Shown: piece by piece, positions 57,089 to 64,000 of the stretch | Layout of the letters: every line of letters begins with the position of its first letter | Numbering within the stretch: the stretch's first letter is position 1 | Source of the DNA: Asanoa hainanensis | Lineage (GTDB): Bacteria > Actinomycetota > Actinomycetes > Mycobacteriales > Micromonosporaceae | Direction: 5' to 3' | Assembly: GCF_900188485.1 (NCBI RefSeq) | Contig: NZ_FZPH01000019.1 | Coordinates: 62,001-126,000 of the forward strand | DNA length: 64,000 nt | Made by a program: the position numbers and the translations under genes | The notes under the pieces: model-generated | What the model was told of the DNA's origin: nothing | Databases searched by the model: none | The model's input: only the letters and a program-made list of their open reading frames with translations

Positions 57089-58920
57089 CCCTCGTCCAGC
57101 CCGCGCAGGACCAGGGCGACCCGCTGCGTGCCGTCGGCGACGACCGTGATCGGGACACCCCAGTCCTGGCGGGTCAGGTGGCAGGCGGCGTGCTCGGCCT
57201 CGGCGTCACAGGTCGCCGCCTGGGCGACCACCTGCAGCACGCCACCCTCGACGTGGTTGGCGATCACCAGCTTGCGGCGCAGGTCGGTGGTCGCACCGGC
57301 GCCCTCGACCAGCAGCTCCGGCGGCGACGCCGAGACCGTGAGCCGGGTCGACGGACCGAACTGCTCGTCGAGCTTCTGCCCCGGCGCCGGCGTGAAGATC
57401 ACCTCGAGCGTGACCTCACCCGCCGCGACCGCCGTCGGCGTGCGCTCGGTGCGGTGCCGGGTGCCGGGCGCCGTCGACCCGCCCGTCGCGGCGAGCGCAC
57501 CCGGCGCCAGCGCGGTCAGCCGGTGCGCGGCCGACTCGACGACCAGCACGTCGCCGGTGTTCGTGACGACGATGCCGCTCGGTTCGGCGAGCCCGTCGGC
57601 CACGGTGGTGACTGTGTTGTTCTCTGGATCAAACCGCCGAACAGCGCCGTTGTACGTGTCGGCGACCAGCACCGACCCGTCGGCCAGCGCGCACACGCCC
57701 AGCGGGTGCTGGAACAGCGCCTGGTCGGCCGGCCCGTCCATGTGCCCGAAGTCGAACAGGCCCTGCCCGACGGCGGTGTGCAGCACGCCGGCCTCGACGT
57801 AGCGCAGGGCGCTGGTCTCGCTGTCGGCGATCCAGAGCCGGGCGCCGTCGGCCGAGGTGGACAAACCGGACGGCTGCGCCATCCAGACGTCGGGCAGCGG
57901 CCCGTCCCGCAGCGCCTCGACCGTGGTGCCGGCGTAGACGCCGGTGGTGCGCTTGCCCGGGTCGTACCACCAGAGCTGGTGGATGCCGGCCATCGCGACG
58001 ACGACCTGGTCGTCGAACCAGGCGACGTCCCAGGGCGACGAGAGGTCGCTGGCCAGTGCGTCGTGCGCGTGGTCGTCGACGGTCGACCGCCACTGGCGAC
58101 CGGTGCCGGCGATGGTCACCACGTCGCCGGTGGCCAGCTTGAGCCCGCGCAACAGGTGGTTGACGGTGTCGGCGACGACGACGTCGTAGCCGGCGGCCTC
58201 GGCGACCTCCGGCGGCAGCAGGCAGAGGCCCTGCGGCTCGGCGAACTCGGCGGTCGCGGGCCCACCGTCCGCGCGCCCGCGGGTGCCGGTGCCGATCCGC
58301 CGGACGACGGTCTCGCCGTCGGGCTCGAGCTCGACGATCGAGTGCCGGGCGGAGTCGGAGACGAGCAGGTTGCCGCCGGGCAGCACCAGCGCCTTGCCGG
58401 GAAACCGCAGCGTGGTGGTGGGCGCCTCGGGCGCGACGTACGGGCCGTCGCCACGGTGCAGGGTCCCCTTGGCCTCGTGGGTGGCGACGAGCTCGTCGAT
58501 CAGCCGCCCGAGCCCTTCGGCGTGCCCCTCGCCGGCCATGTTCGCGACGACGTAGCCCTCGGGGTCGACCACGGTCAGCGTCGGCCAGGCCTTGGCGGCG
58601 TACTGGTCCCAGGTGACCAGCTCCGGGTCGTCGAGCACAGGATGATCGACCCCGTAGCGCTCGACGGCGTCCCGCAGGGCCTCGGGATCACGCTCGTGCT
58701 CGAACTTCGGCGAATGCACACCGATCACGACCAGCACGTCGCCGTACTTCTCCTCGAGCGGCCGAAGCTCGTCGAGCACATGCAGGCAGTTGATGCAGCA
58801 AAAGGTCCAAAAGTCGAGCAGGACGATCTTGCCCCGAAGATCAGCGATCGACAGGTCCTGGCCGCCGGTGTTGAGCCAACCACGACCCTTGAGCTGCGGC
58901 GCCCGTACGCGAGGAGTCAC
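57085..58920 (-). CDS. Thioredoxin-like protein with NHL beta-propeller (NHLRC2-like)
   Basis: The 611-residue protein starts with a thioredoxin fold (residues 1-150) with the active site C42-I-N-C45 in FWTFCCINCLHVLDEL. Six or so NHL repeats follow (ALVLPGGNLLVSDSARHSIVEL, LADGSVLVADTYNGAVRRFD, VVTNTGDVLVVESAAHRLTAL), with a C-terminal beta domain. The plan is that of NHLRC2, whose bacterial forms have unknown redox partners. No signal peptide is seen, so it should be cytoplasmic. GTG 58920 is the start. It lies downstream of the acyl-CoA dehydrogenase on the same strand, separated by a hairpin. Confidence 0.9.
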   Translation of the reverse strand: MTPRVRAPQLKGRGWLNTGGQDLSIADLRGKIVLLDFWTFCCINCLHVLDELRPLEEKYGDVLVVIGVHSPKFEHERDPEALRDAVERYGVDHPVLDDPELVTWDQYAAKAWPTLTVVDPEGYVVANMAGEGHAEGLGRLIDELVATHEAKGTLHRGDGPYVAPEAPTTTLRFPGKALVLPGGNLLVSDSARHSIVELEPDGETVVRRIGTGTRGRADGGPATAEFAEPQGLCLLPPEVAEAAGYDVVVADTVNHLLRGLKLATGDVVTIAGTGRQWRSTVDDHAHDALASDLSSPWDVAWFDDQVVVAMAGIHQLWWYDPGKRTTGVYAGTTVEALRDGPLPDVWMAQPSGLSTSADGARLWIADSETSALRYVEAGVLHTAVGQGLFDFGHMDGPADQALFQHPLGVCALADGSVLVADTYNGAVRRFDPENNTVTTVADGLAEPSGIVVTNTGDVLVVESAAHRLTALAPGALAATGGSTAPGTRHRTERTPTAVAAGEVTLEVIFTPAPGQKLDEQFGPSTRLTVSASPPELLVEGAGATTDLRRKLVIANHVEGGVLQVVAQAATCDAEAEHAACHLTRQDWGVPITVVADGTQRVALVLRGLDEG

Positions 58921-58940
58921 CGGTCAATCCTGCCTGACGC

Positions 58941-58977
58941 ACGAACGGCGCGCCCGGGCACGGGTCGCGCCGTTCGT
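58941..58977 (-). terminator. Hairpin between the acyl-CoA dehydrogenase and NHL genes
   Basis: Twelve-base perfect arms (ACGAACGGCGCG at 58941-58952 and its complement at 58966-58977) follow the dehydrogenase stop by 12 bases. There is no U-tract. It ends the dehydrogenase transcript or weakens read-through into the NHL gene. Confidence 0.6.
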
Positions 58978-58988
58978 CGTGCGGGTGG

Positions 58989-60830
58989 TTAGAAGGACTC
59001 CTCCGGGAGGTCCATCAGGTCCAGGGTGGTGGCCTCGATGATGCGGCGGTCGGCGCCCAGGCGGGGCAGGACCTCGCGGGCGAAGAAGCGGGCCGCGGCG
59101 ACCTTGCCCGCGTAGAAGGCGTCCGGGCCCTCGGCCAGCTTGCGCAGGGCGACGTCGGCCTGGCGCTGGAGGAGCCAGCCCACGATCAGGTCGCCGACCG
59201 CGAGCAGGAAGCGCCGGCTGGCCAGGCCGATCTTGTAGATCGCGCGCGGGTCCGTCGCCGCCTCGCCCAGCCAGCCCGTCATCACACCCAGCATCGTCTG
59301 GGCCTCGGTCAGGGCCTTGCCCAGCGCGAGCCGCTCTTCCTTGAGCTGGCCGTTGCCGGCCTCGGACTCGATGAACTGCTGGATCTCGCCGGCCACGGCC
59401 ATCAGCGCGCGGCCCTGGTCCTTCACGATCTTGCGGAACACCAGGTCGAGGCTCTGGATCGCGGTCGTGCCCTCGTAGAGCGTGTCGATCTTCGCGTCCC
59501 GGACGTACTGCTCGAGCGGGTAGTCCTGCAGGAAGCCCGAGCCACCGAAGACCTGGAGCGACTCCGAGCCGAGCATTTCGTACGCCCGCTCGGATCCGAG
59601 GCCCTTGACGATCGGCAGCAGGAAGTCGTTGACCTTCTTGGCCAGCTTCTCGGCGGAGGCGTCGCCGGCGTGCGCGGCCAGCTTGATCTTGTCCTGCCAC
59701 GATGCCGTGTAGACGACCAGGGCGCGCATGCCCTCGGCGTACGACTTCTGCAGCATCAGCGACCGGCGTACGTCCGGGTGGTGCGTGATGGTCACCCGCG
59801 GCGCGTTGCGGTCGCCCTGCTGCAGCAGGTCGGCGCCCTGCACCCGCTCCTTCGCGTAGTCCAGCGCGTTCAGGTAGCCGGTGGACAGCGTGGCGATGGC
59901 CTTGGTGCCGACCATCATCCGGGCGTACTCGATGATCAGGAACATCTGCCGGATGCCCTCGTGGACGTCGCCCATCAGCCAGCCCTTGGCCGGGACGCCG
60001 TGCTCGCCGAAGGTCAGCTCGCAGGTGTTGGAGACCTTGATGCCCATCTTGTGCTCGACGTTGGTCGCGAACACGCCGTTGCGTTCGCCGAGCGCGCCGG
60101 TCTCCTCGTCGAAGTGGAACTTCGGCACGATGAACAGCGAGAGGCCCTTGGTGCCGGGGCCGCCGGCGCCCTCGACGCCAACCGGGCGGGCCAGCACGTA
60201 GTGGACGATGTTCTCGCTCAGGTCGTGCTCACCCGAGGTGATGAAGCGCTTGACGCCCTCGATGTGCCAGGAGCCGTCGGGCTGCGGGATCGCCCGGGTG
60301 CGGCCGGCGCCGACGTCGGAGCCGGCGTCGGGCTCGGTGAGCACCATGGTCGACGCCCAGCCCTTTTCGATGAACAGCTCGGCCCACTTCTTCTGCCGCT
60401 CCGTGCCCTCGCGGTGCAGCGTCGTCGCGAACGACGGGCCGGACGCGTACATCCAGATCGGCGCGTTGGAGCCCAGGATCAGCTCGGCCAGGGACCACCA
60501 CAGGGCGCGCGGCGCCGAGGTGCCGCCGAGCTCCGTCGGCAGGTCGAGGCGCCAGAACTCGGCATCCATGAAGGTGTGGTACGAGCGCTTGAAGGCCTCG
60601 GGCAGCGGCGCGGTGTGCGTCGCGGGGTCGAAGACCGGCGGGTTGCGGTCGCTGTCGGCGTAGCTGGCGGCCAGGTCTTCGCGGGCGAACCGGTCGAGCT
60701 CGACCAGCATGGTGCGGGCGGTGTCGACGTCGATCTCGCCGAACGGCTCCTGGCCGAGCACCTGGCCGGTGCCGAACACCTCGAAGAGGTTGAACTCGAT
60801 GTCGCGCACGTTGCTCTTGTAGTGCGTCAT
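58989..60830 (-). CDS. Acyl-CoA dehydrogenase (FadE-like, with C-terminal extension)
   Basis: The 613-residue flavoprotein has the middle-domain motif [19 protein letters not shown] and [11 protein letters not shown] for FAD and substrate. The catalytic Glu lies in [15 protein letters not shown]. The protein carries an N-terminal extension ([19 protein letters not shown]) and a C-terminal domain like those of long or bulky-chain FadE enzymes. It introduces the first double bond in beta-oxidation. The promoter has TTGTGA-N17-TAATCT with two palindromic operators, so it is probably repressed and induced by an acyl-CoA or similar signal. No ETF gene is nearby. Confidence 0.93.
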   Translation of the reverse strand: MTHYKSNVRDIEFNLFEVFGTGQVLGQEPFGEIDVDTARTMLVELDRFAREDLAASYADSDRNPPVFDPATHTAPLPEAFKRSYHTFMDAEFWRLDLPTELGGTSAPRALWWSLAELILGSNAPIWMYASGPSFATTLHREGTERQKKWAELFIEKGWASTMVLTEPDAGSDVGAGRTRAIPQPDGSWHIEGVKRFITSGEHDLSENIVHYVLARPVGVEGAGGPGTKGLSLFIVPKFHFDEETGALGERNGVFATNVEHKMGIKVSNTCELTFGEHGVPAKGWLMGDVHEGIRQMFLIIEYARMMVGTKAIATLSTGYLNALDYAKERVQGADLLQQGDRNAPRVTITHHPDVRRSLMLQKSYAEGMRALVVYTASWQDKIKLAAHAGDASAEKLAKKVNDFLLPIVKGLGSERAYEMLGSESLQVFGGSGFLQDYPLEQYVRDAKIDTLYEGTTAIQSLDLVFRKIVKDQGRALMAVAGEIQQFIESEAGNGQLKEERLALGKALTEAQTMLGVMTGWLGEAATDPRAIYKIGLASRRFLLAVGDLIVGWLLQRQADVALRKLAEGPDAFYAGKVAAARFFAREVLPRLGADRRIIEATTLDLMDLPEESF

Positions 60831-60862
60831 GTGGCTCGCGTCCCCGATCCCCGGCGGCGTTG

Positions 60863-60909
60863 GTTACCCGTCAGTAACCCAGATTATTACCTGCGAGTAG
60901 CTCTCACAA
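60863..60909 (-). promoter_or_regulatory. Acyl-CoA dehydrogenase promoter with two operators
   Basis: On the minus strand, TTGTGA (60904-60909) and TAATCT (60881-60886) are 17 bp apart. A perfect GTTAC-N6-GTAAC palindrome (60863-60878) lies just past the -10 box, over the likely start of transcription. A degenerate copy, ATTAC-N6-GTAGC (60886-60901), fills the spacer. Binding there would block RNA polymerase. Confidence 0.65.
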
Positions 60910-61104
60910 AGAGCCACACCCGGTGACCGGCGCCACAGTACGTCCATAGGGGCGCCCTTTTTGAGCCTGTTTATCGGCTTATGGGGGTCAATATTGGGTG
61001 GAGTCAAGTCGGCGCGCCGACAGTCGCGTCACCGTTACTGGCCAGGGGTCGTTCTGGTAGTTACCCGCCGCAACCCGACGGCGCAGTTTCGCAGGAGGTC
61101 CCCG

Positions 61105-61239
61105 ATGACTCTCGCCCATCTCGCTGCCCTGCTGCTCAACCCGCGCGCCGGCTATGTCGGCCGGCACCGCGCGCCTGAAGCCGAACGGATCGTCGCCGCC
61201 GCGGCAGTGCCGCAACTGGCGGCCGCCAAGGCGCCCTGA
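61105..61239 (+). CDS. Small protein, 44 residues
   Basis: The product starts MTLAHLAALLLNPRAGYVGRH and is Ala-rich with two helices; the first is mildly hydrophobic. A perfect ribosome binding site, AGGAGG, stands six bases before the ATG, and codon use fits the region. It is divergent from the acyl-CoA dehydrogenase, and the palindrome half-site GTTAC-TGGCCA lies at 61034. It is too short for a family assignment. Confidence 0.62.
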   Translation: MTLAHLAALLLNPRAGYVGRHRAPEAERIVAAAAVPQLAAAKAP

Positions 61240-61242
61240 AGG

Positions 61243-62364
61243 TTACTCGCTACCAACTTCCCAGCTCGGGATGCTGGCGGTGGTGACGGAACGCTGCCCG
61301 GCGTACTCCATGAGGACGACCGCGATGTCGTCGTCGAGCCGCCCGTGCACCCACTCCACCAGCGCCGTCTCGAGTGAGGCCAGACCGTCGCCGACCGTGC
61401 CGTGGCCGAGCAGCCGCCACGCACGGTCGGCGATCGGGAAGAACTCGCCCTCCCGGCGGGCCTCGCCCAGGCCGTCGGTGAACAGCAACAGGCGGTCGCC
61501 GGGCTCGAGCCGCTCGACCCGCGGCCGGACCACCGGCATGAAGCCCAGCGGCGGGGCCGGTGCGGGCGGCTCCAGCGGGATCACCTCGCCCCGGCGGAGC
61601 AGCAACGGCGCCGGGTGCCCACAGTTGACGATCGTCAGGGTGCCGCCGCGCTCCTCGACCAGGGCCGCCGTCACGAAGTCCTCGTCGCCCACGCTGCGCG
61701 CCACGGCGCGGTCCAGGTCGGCCACGATCGCGCGCAGGTCGGCCCGCTCGTAGGCGACGTGTCGGTAGGAGCCGAGCACGATGCTCGCGGTGCGGACGGC
61801 GTCGAGGCCCTTTCCGCGTACGTCGCCGATGATGACCCGCACGCCGTACGGCGTATCGAGGCACTCGTAGAGGTCGCCGCCGATCTCGGCCGTCGCCGTC
61901 GCGGAGATGTAGCGGCCGGCCACGGCGAGCGAGCCCATCTGCGGGACGATCGGGCGCAGCACCGCCTGCTGGGCCACCTGGGCCAGTTTGGACAGTTCGG
62001 CGATCTTCGCCGCCTGGCGTTCCCGGATCACCGCCACGACGGCCGCGATCGCCGTGGCCAGCGCGACACCCACGACGTTGACCCCGGTCGCGAGCGAGAC
62101 GTCGCGGGCGGCCAGGGCGAAGGCGATGCCGACCACCGTGGCGAGCACCCCGACGGCCAGCACCATGCGCCAGGACGCGAACGCGGCGGCCAGGAAGGGC
62201 GCGGTGGCCACCAGACCGACATAGTTGGCCCCGCTGCCGTCGGCGATCTCCACCGCCGACAGGATCACGAGCAGCACGAGGGCCGCGCCGAGGCCGGCGC
62301 GGGAACCAGGGCTGAGCGGGCGGCGGCCCGCCGGGGCGAACTGCATGGGTACGCGGAACAGCAT
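61243..62364 (-). CDS. SpoIIE/PP2C-type serine phosphatase with membrane domain
   Basis: From ATG 62364 the product has 373 residues. The N-terminus has about four or five membrane segments (about residues 23-118). A short coil follows (IRERQAAKIAELSKLAQVAQQAVLRP), then the PP2C/SpoIIE domain: GGDLYECLDTPYGVRVIIGDVRGKGLDAV, VNCGHPAPLLL, LLLFTDGLGEARR and DDDIAVVLMEY, with the metal-binding aspartates. Such phosphatases usually act on anti-anti-sigma factors in stress signalling. ATG 62346 and ATG 62409 are other starts. No partner kinase or anti-sigma gene is adjacent. Confidence 0.88.
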   Translation of the reverse strand: MLFRVPMQFAPAGRRPLSPGSRAGLGAALVLLVILSAVEIADGSGANYVGLVATAPFLAAAFASWRMVLAVGVLATVVGIAFALAARDVSLATGVNVVGVALATAIAAVVAVIRERQAAKIAELSKLAQVAQQAVLRPIVPQMGSLAVAGRYISATATAEIGGDLYECLDTPYGVRVIIGDVRGKGLDAVRTASIVLGSYRHVAYERADLRAIVADLDRAVARSVGDEDFVTAALVEERGGTLTIVNCGHPAPLLLRRGEVIPLEPPAPAPPLGFMPVVRPRVERLEPGDRLLLFTDGLGEARREGEFFPIADRAWRLLGHGTVGDGLASLETALVEWVHGRLDDDIAVVLMEYAGQRSVTTASIPSWEVGSE

Positions 62365-62437
62365 GCCTGATGGACGTGCGGGACAGAACGAAGTTGGCCC
62401 CTCGGCCATCCGGTTCTGACCAACCCGGTTGGTCTCG

Positions 62438-63076
62438 TCAGTTGTCCAGAACGTCGTACTTGACGGTCAACTCGCCCTGACTCAGGCTCGCGATCGCCGC
62501 GAACGCCGCCCGGGACAGGTCGATGCAGCGACCCTCGATGAACGGGCCGCGGTCGTTGATCCGGACCACGACGGACTTACCGTTGCTGGGGTTGGTCACC
62601 CGTACGCGCGTGTTGAACGGCAGTGTCTTGTGCGCGGCGGTCAGCGCGTCCGGGTTGAACGCCTCGCCGTTGGCGGTCGTCTGACCCTCGTCGTAGTAGG
62701 ACGCGCCGCAGGTGCCGCTGCTGACCACGGAACCGCCGGTTGCCGGCTTGCTGGTGGTGGTCTTCTCCGGCGTGGGCTTCTTGGAGCTCGGCGGGCGGAC
62801 GCTGCCGCGCGAGGTATGCGCCGGCGAGCGGGTCGGCGTGGGTTTCGCGGTCGATGTCGCCGTCGCCGTTACCGTGGGTGATGGGGACTCCGCGCTTGGT
62901 ACAACTTCGGTCGATTGTGGAACTTCGATCCGGCTGACGGTGGACGCGGACTTCTCCTCGGTCAGCTTGAGAGCGCCGAAAGCGCCACTGACCAGCAATG
63001 CCAGCACGACGACCGCGGTCGCCACAGGCCCGAGCAGCGAGGCCGCGGCCGGCTGCCTGGTATGCCTACCCGCCAC
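62438..63076 (-). CDS. RlpA-like double-psi beta-barrel secreted protein
   Basis: From GTG 63076 (GGAG eleven bases upstream) the product has 212 residues. It has a short basic start, a membrane or signal helix (LLGPVATAVVVLALLVSGAFGAL), and a Ser/Thr/Pro-rich linker. The C-terminal double-psi barrel reads ASYYDEGQTTANGEAFNPDALTAAHKTLPFNTRVRVTNP, then INDRGPFIEGRCIDLSRAAF with the catalytic-type Asp. RlpA-like barrels cleave or bind peptidoglycan. Actinobacterial RlpA genes are often under a cyclic di-AMP riboswitch, but I do not see one here. Confidence 0.9.
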   Translation of the reverse strand: MAGRHTRQPAAASLLGPVATAVVVLALLVSGAFGALKLTEEKSASTVSRIEVPQSTEVVPSAESPSPTVTATATSTAKPTPTRSPAHTSRGSVRPPSSKKPTPEKTTTSKPATGGSVVSSGTCGASYYDEGQTTANGEAFNPDALTAAHKTLPFNTRVRVTNPSNGKSVVVRINDRGPFIEGRCIDLSRAAFAAIASLSQGELTVKYDVLDN

Positions 63077-63114
63077 GATCTCGGGCTCCTTCCGCCGGGG
63101 GTGAACCGCTGCGG

Positions 63115-63145
63115 ACCGTACGCAGAGTGGTACGTCGGATGTCAA
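63115..63145 (-). promoter_or_regulatory. Possible promoter of the rlpA-like gene
   Basis: TTGACA (63140-63145) and TACGGT (63115-63120) on the minus strand are 19 bp apart, a little wide. They lie 39 bases upstream of the GTG start. Confidence 0.4.
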
Positions 63146-63241
63146 CGTGATCATTCGCTTTCGCCCGACTATGGACCGAAACGTTCAACCGATCGACTGA
63201 CCCTGCGGTGGGCCATGGGTGCCGATGTGCAGGATGGTCAC

Positions 63242-63811
63242 GTGGCCACCTCTCCGCCGTTGCGGGACGACTCGTTGCGCGCCGCCCTCGCCGAGGCGTT
63301 CCACTGGTTCGATCCCGGCGCACACAGCGACCACCTCGTCAGCGACGTGTCCGGTTGGTGGCATTCGCCGGAGCTGTTGGCCTCGGTCGGGCCGGCGCTG
63401 GCCGCGCTGTTCCAAGACGCCTCGCCGACCCTGGTCGTCTCGCCCGAGGTCACGGGCTTCCTGGTGGGGCCGCTGGTGGCGGTCGCGCTCGGGGTCGGCT
63501 TCGCTCCGGCGGTGAAGGACGGCGGCGACCGGCGGCTGGTCGACCGGGTGACCTGGGCCCGCACGCCACCCGACTACCGGGGCCGCGAGCTTCGGTTGGG
63601 CGTGCGGGACCGGCAGATCCGCGCCACCGACCGGGTGCTGGTGGTGGACGACTGGGTGGCCACCGGCGCGCAGGTGCGGGCCCTCTACGACGTGGTCGCC
63701 CGGCGGGGCGGCACGCCGGTCGGGTGTGCGGCGATCGTCAACGCCGGCCCACCGCCACTGGCCGCGGACCTTCGCCTGCGATCCCTGTTGACCGCGGCCG
63801 ACCTTCGTTAG
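63242..63811 (+). CDS. Phosphoribosyltransferase family protein
   Basis: From GTG 63242 the product has 189 residues; ATG 63215 in the same frame is the alternative, and AGGATGG lies five bases before the GTG. The PRPP-binding motif is VLVVDDWVATGAQVRALYDVV, and the layout with VSPEVTGFLVGPLVAVALGVGFAPAVK resembles adenine phosphoribosyltransferases. The first half differs enough that the base used is uncertain. It is divergent from the RlpA-like gene, and its stop overlaps that of the Nudix gene by four bases. Confidence 0.78.
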   Translation: MATSPPLRDDSLRAALAEAFHWFDPGAHSDHLVSDVSGWWHSPELLASVGPALAALFQDASPTLVVSPEVTGFLVGPLVAVALGVGFAPAVKDGGDRRLVDRVTWARTPPDYRGRELRLGVRDRQIRATDRVLVVDDWVATGAQVRALYDVVARRGGTPVGCAAIVNAGPPPLAADLRLRSLLTAADLR

Positions 63812-64000
63812 GGCTGCGTGAACCAGGCGGCGGTGTCGCCGGCCAGGGCTCGTTCGAGGCGCAGCGTGGCGACCTCGTCGAGCGGCGGGTGGTCGTCGAC
63901 CGGGAACCAGCCGACCTCCAGCGACTCGTCGTCGTTGACCGTCGCGCTCTCGGTCAGTGGCCGGCAGGCGAAGGTGACGTTGAGGTATTGGGCGACGTCG
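63808..64000 (-). CDS. Nudix hydrolase (5' end outside window)
   Basis: Only the last 63 residues are in the window. They read QYLNVTFACRPLTES, then DDESLEVGWFPVDDHPPLDE, which is the strand-loop typical of the C-terminal part of MutT-like Nudix enzymes (F-x-C-R-P and E-V-x-W-F-P). The catalytic Nudix box would lie beyond the right edge. The stop codon overlaps that of the phosphoribosyltransferase gene (TTAG). Confidence 0.75.
   Translation of the reverse strand, partial: DVAQYLNVTFACRPLTESATVNDDESLEVGWFPVDDHPPLDEVATLRLERALAGDTAAWFTQP

Noticed and set aside
62986-63240. Cyclic di-AMP (ydaO-type) riboswitch before the RlpA-like gene
   Set aside because: Such riboswitches are common upstream of actinobacterial RlpA genes, but the leader here is only about 40-60 bases from the likely promoter and shows none of the conserved ydaO blocks.

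Overview
The window is a 64-kb piece of chromosome from a very GC-rich actinomycete. Gene content points to the Micromonosporaceae: a SigE-family sigma factor, a DUF6230/DUF6114 pair, DUF3151 and DUF6458 proteins, a HAIR-controlled dnaK-grpE-dnaJ-hspR cluster, and long Pro/Gly-rich secreted or membrane proteins. That family assignment is an inference; no rRNA gene or other species marker is present. There is no tRNA or rRNA gene, CRISPR array, insertion sequence or prophage. The region reads as core chromosome, densely packed, with genes on both strands.

Layout. 1-8.3 kb: a PHP phosphoesterase cut by the left edge, a non-coding cluster of three 75-bp repeats, an EamA exporter, a DUF885 hydrolase, the DUF6230-DUF6114 operon and a Wzx/MATE-like flippase. 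8.3-16.4 kb: a GNAT enzyme, Nei-type glycosylase with a lipoprotein, purA-purD, a DAG-kinase-like protein, a ParA-like ATPase and DUF3151. 16.6-28.9 kb: LOG protein, SEC-C protein, fba, a sigma factor-LytR/CpsA/Psr operon, an LPxTG surface protein, DedA, ArsR-aldolase, pyrE, an SDR and two paralogous membrane proteins. 29-40.6 kb: the heat-shock block (clpB; dnaK-grpE-dnaJ-hspR) enclosing a lipoprotein, a KhtTU-type K+/H+ antiporter and an epoxide-hydrolase-like enzyme. 40.7-48.4 kb: two tandem membrane-linked dynamin-like GTPases, a 405-aa unknown and an 883-aa repeat protein. 48.6-52.2 kb: an E1alpha-E1beta-E2 2-oxoacid dehydrogenase operon. 52.6-64 kb: small membrane proteins, SixA, TrhA, 5-oxoprolinase pxpBCA, an NHL-thioredoxin protein, an acyl-CoA dehydrogenase, a PP2C phosphatase, an RlpA-like protein, a phosphoribosyltransferase and a Nudix enzyme cut by the right edge.

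Regulation visible in the DNA. HAIR-like inverted repeats precede clpB and dnaK, as expected for HspR, which is encoded in the dnaK cluster. A 16-bp palindrome, GTTAC-N6-GTAAC, occurs in pairs around matching promoters (TTGTGA-N17) of the DUF6230-DUF6114 operon and of the acyl-CoA dehydrogenase. It recurs as a near match after the antiporter gene. This suggests a small shared regulon tying the uncharacterised DUF6230/DUF6114 proteins to acyl-CoA metabolism, and it is the most interesting new observation here. A second is a 15-bp stem that buries the ribosome binding site of one of the two paralogous membrane proteins at 27-29 kb. Several plus-strand genes look leaderless, with a TAnnnT-like -10 box 6-8 bases before the start codon. 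Five convergent gene pairs overlap at their stop codons.
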